Below, piece by piece: positions 13,409 to 13,779 of a stretch of 13,779 nt of DNA. How positions within the stretch are numbered: position 1 is the first letter of the stretch; each line of letters begins with the position of its first letter. The DNA lies in the NCBI GenBank assembly GCA_002391465.1, contig DGFC01000066.1:568-14346 (forward strand), given 5' to 3'. Under the pieces are notes generated by a model. That model saw only the letters and a program-made list of their open reading frames with translations, ran no database searches and was not told the origin of the DNA. The position numbers were made by a program, and so were the translations under genes. This DNA is from Firmicutes bacterium UBA3910 (GTDB lineage: Bacteria; Bacillota; Limnochordia; Darwinibacteriales; Darwinibacteriaceae).

Positions 13409-13438
13409 ACTTTAAGCCACGTCGGGGTGGCATGTCAA
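13409..13438 (-). promoter_or_regulatory. Candidate promoter with an inverted repeat in its spacer, upstream of the substrate-binding protein gene
   Basis: On the minus strand TTGACA (13438-13433, 6 of 6) is followed after 18 bases by TAAAGT (13414-13409, 4 of 6). The spacer holds an inverted repeat, GCCAC (13416-13420) and GTGGC (13427-13431) separated by six bases. A protein bound there would compete with RNA polymerase. No U-tract follows, so it is unlikely to be the terminator of the upstream gene. Confidence 0.45.
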
Positions 13439-13471
13439 CAAAGAACAGGTAGAAGGCACAATTCCGGCCAC

Positions 13472-13779
13472 TTACCAAACAAGCTGGTAGCGCAGGTAAA
13501 GCTCGTTTTCGTGGGGATGGGCTGAAAGCAGGGAGATCTCATTTGGCTGAGGCAGTACTTCATCTCCCATGGCCAGGGAGTGTTCGTTTCGAGCGCCAAC
13601 GAGCCTTGGTGCCAGGGTCAGGAAAAGCTGATCCACAATACCCGCTTGGAGAAACTGGTAGTTAACACTGGGTCCGCCTTCCACAAGCAGATAGTGAACA
13701 TTGTACTTATCCAGAAGGAGCTGGGATATTTCTAACATGCCTGCTCCCTCAGGCAAAACCTCCACCTGCGTACACATCT
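13472..13779 (-). CDS. ribD: RibD C-terminal (reductase) domain protein, 5' end outside the window
   Basis: The last 102 or so codons of a gene that enters from the right edge. The visible part matches the end of the RibD_C domain: HYLLVEGGPSVNYQFLQAGIVDQLFLTLAPRLVGA, where LLVEGGP.....FL.AGLVDEL is the family signature, followed by the closing strands LYLRYQLVW. In RibD this NADPH-dependent domain reduces the ribosylaminopyrimidine intermediate of riboflavin synthesis; stand-alone proteins with the same fold act on other pterin-like substrates. The N-terminal deaminase half, if there is one, is not visible. The genes usually downstream in a riboflavin operon (ribE, ribBA, ribH) are absent, which favours either a stand-alone reductase or a dispersed pathway. 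The gene symbol is therefore tentative. Confidence 0.72.
   Translation of the reverse strand, partial: MCTQVEVLPEGAGMLEISQLLLDKYNVHYLLVEGGPSVNYQFLQAGIVDQLFLTLAPRLVGARNEHSLAMGDEVLPQPNEISLLSAHPHENELYLRYQLVW

Overview
The window looks like a chromosomal segment of a Firmicutes-type bacterium. The evidence is strong AAAGGAGG/GGAGG ribosome binding sites before most genes, sigma-A-like promoters, U-tract terminators, a YvcJ/RapZ homologue, a SmtB/CadC-type ArsR repressor next to its P-type ATPase, a MepA-type MATE pump and a LysM protein. Moderate GC and many exported proteins would fit a deep-branching anaerobic lineage such as Limnochordia or a Clostridia relative, but that placement is a guess. 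No rRNA, tRNA, insertion sequence, CRISPR array or phage gene was seen, and no gap between genes exceeds about 165 bases.

Plus-strand half (1-7816). The window opens in the 3' end of a PotD-like polyamine-binding protein gene, closed by a hairpin terminator. A WrbA-like flavoprotein gene with its own terminator follows. Next is a tight pair of exported-protein genes: a lipoprotein with a caspase fold whose catalytic His and Cys positions are both substituted, and an unrecognised secreted protein 15 bases downstream. rapZ follows without its usual yvcK/whiA neighbours. A promoter at 4037-4065 then starts a three-gene unit: MATE transporter, glutamine-dependent NAD synthetase (nadE) and an RluA-family pseudouridine synthase. 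That unit ends in a hairpin that carries both its own last stop codon and part of the stop codon of the convergent gene.

Minus-strand half (7786-13779), listed in the direction of transcription from the right edge. A RibD C-terminal reductase-domain gene is cut by the window edge. Then come an orphan periplasmic-binding-protein-2 type substrate-binding protein, a three-LysM secreted protein, a two-domain secreted protein (carbohydrate-binding-like plus LPP20/FlgT-like), a zinc/cadmium-responsive ArsR repressor with its P1B-type ATPase, and a YfcE-type metallophosphoesterase. The repressor-ATPase pair is a complete heavy-metal efflux operon: near-consensus promoter, SmtB-type inverted repeat, sensor and pump. 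The phosphodiesterase gene has a perfect consensus promoter whose -10 box lies inside a 31-bp imperfect palindrome, so an unidentified repressor probably controls it.

The most novel-looking item is the lipoprotein pseudo-caspase with its secreted partner (1151-3046). The rest is mostly recognisable housekeeping, transport and metal-resistance content with several well-defined regulatory sites.
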